A stretch of DNA of 5,426 bases from Succinivibrionaceae bacterium (GTDB taxonomy: Bacteria > Pseudomonadota > Gammaproteobacteria > Enterobacterales > Succinivibrionaceae). How positions within the stretch are numbered: position 1 is the first letter of the stretch; each line of letters begins with the position of its first letter. This document shows positions 5,073-5,426 of this stretch, piece after piece. Position numbers and translations under genes: made by a program. The DNA lies in NCBI GenBank assembly GCA_003477345.1, contig DMTG01000003.1, positions 1-5,426 of the forward strand. The letters run 5' to 3'. Under the pieces are notes generated by a model, which saw only the letters and a list, made by a program, of their open reading frames with translations, was not told the DNA's origin and ran no database searches.

Positions 5073-5426
5073 TTATAACTGAGGACCAGCCTTTACTAAA
5101 TCGCCGCCCAGAGCTTCGAACTTCTTGAAGTTCTTGATGAAGCGCTCAGCCAGGTCTTTAGCTTTTGCTTCCCAGTCAGCAACATTCTGGTAAGTATCAC
5201 GAGGATCAAGAATGCCAGAATCAACACCAGGAAGAGCGGTAGGAACCTTGAATGAGAATACAGGGATGGTCTTGGTATCAGCCTTATCAATAGAACCATC
5301 AAGAATTGCGTCAACAATTCCACGGGTATCCTTAATGGAGATACGCTTGCCAGTTCCGTTCCAGCCGGTATTTACCAGGTAAGCCTTCGCGCCGCTCTTG
5401 TTCATTCTCTTGACCAGCTCCTCGCC
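5073..5426 (-). CDS. pckA: Phosphoenolpyruvate carboxykinase (ATP), C-terminal part
   Basis: PckA interconverts oxaloacetate plus ATP with PEP, CO2 and ADP. It serves gluconeogenesis in many bacteria, and CO2-fixing succinate fermentation in some anaerobes. Only the last 117 codons are in the window: the frame stays open through the right edge (GEELVKR precedes Met at 5405), so that ATG is internal and not the start. The segment [20 protein letters not shown] is nearly identical to E. coli Pck[16 protein letters not shown] and the final AGPQL (E. coli AGPKL) also match, identifying the ATP-dependent family. The stop is TAA. Roughly 420 residues, including the kinase P-loop, lie outside the window, so completeness cannot be judged. 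Confidence 0.95.
   Translation of the reverse strand, partial: GEELVKRMNKSGAKAYLVNTGWNGTGKRISIKDTRGIVDAILDGSIDKADTKTIPVFSFKVPTALPGVDSGILDPRDTYQNVADWEAKAKDLAERFIKNFKKFEALGGDLVKAGPQL

Noticed and set aside
5072..5077. TATAAT on the minus strand as a greB promoter
   Set aside because: It overlaps the pckA stop, has a poor -35 (TTTAGT), and any transcript would meet the pckA terminator before greB.

Overview
The window reads as chromosomal housekeeping DNA from a moderately AT-rich gammaproteobacterium. Every recognisable protein aligns from memory with Enterobacterales/Pasteurellaceae-type orthologues (Hsp15, Hsp33, RibB, BioH, GreB, ATP-type PEP carboxykinase). Arg is often written AGA and GC is roughly 40%. 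A Succinivibrionaceae/Aeromonadales-like gut anaerobe would fit, but that is a guess, not something the sequence proves. There are no mobile elements, CRISPR arrays, tRNAs or rRNAs.

Layout. 1-203: AT-rich leader with a plausible sigma70 promoter and an 8-bp inverted repeat. 204-2736, + strand: hslR (Hsp15, ribosome rescue), hslO (Hsp33, redox-activated holdase) and a 12-TM MFS exporter of the Fsr (fosmidomycin-resistance) type. They are tightly spaced and probably one transcript. 2737-2899: AT-rich gap with candidate promoter elements. 2900-4369, + strand: ribB followed 9 nt later by a bioH-like hydrolase gene. 4370-4379: a 10-nt convergent gap lying inside an AT-rich hairpin in which the bioH and greB stop codons pair with each other. 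4380-4994, - strand: greB with an extra acidic C-terminal tail. 5011-5044: a hairpin plus T-rich tract that looks like the pckA terminator. 5073-5426, - strand: the C-terminal part of pckA, running off the right edge.

The main anomaly is ribB. It is full length (216 codons) and has all its catalytic motifs, but codon 65 is TGA where relatives carry Ser (E. coli HGSGIVC; Haemophilus ECSGIVC). Nothing else in the gene is damaged. The TGA sits in the 3' arm of a near-perfect 10-bp stem and creates part of its pairing. Very recent inactivation, an assembly error, or recoding/readthrough are all open. Genome-wide TGA=Trp is unlikely, because all 17 Trp in the other genes are TGG.

The genes do not form one pathway. 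The unifying theme is position: hslR, hslO, pckA, greB and bioH are all near-neighbours in the E. coli map (hslR-hslO-yhgE-pckA-envZ-ompR-greB-...-bioH). The window therefore looks like a compacted, rearranged version of that region into which an MFS gene and ribB have been placed. I found no clearly new multi-gene system.
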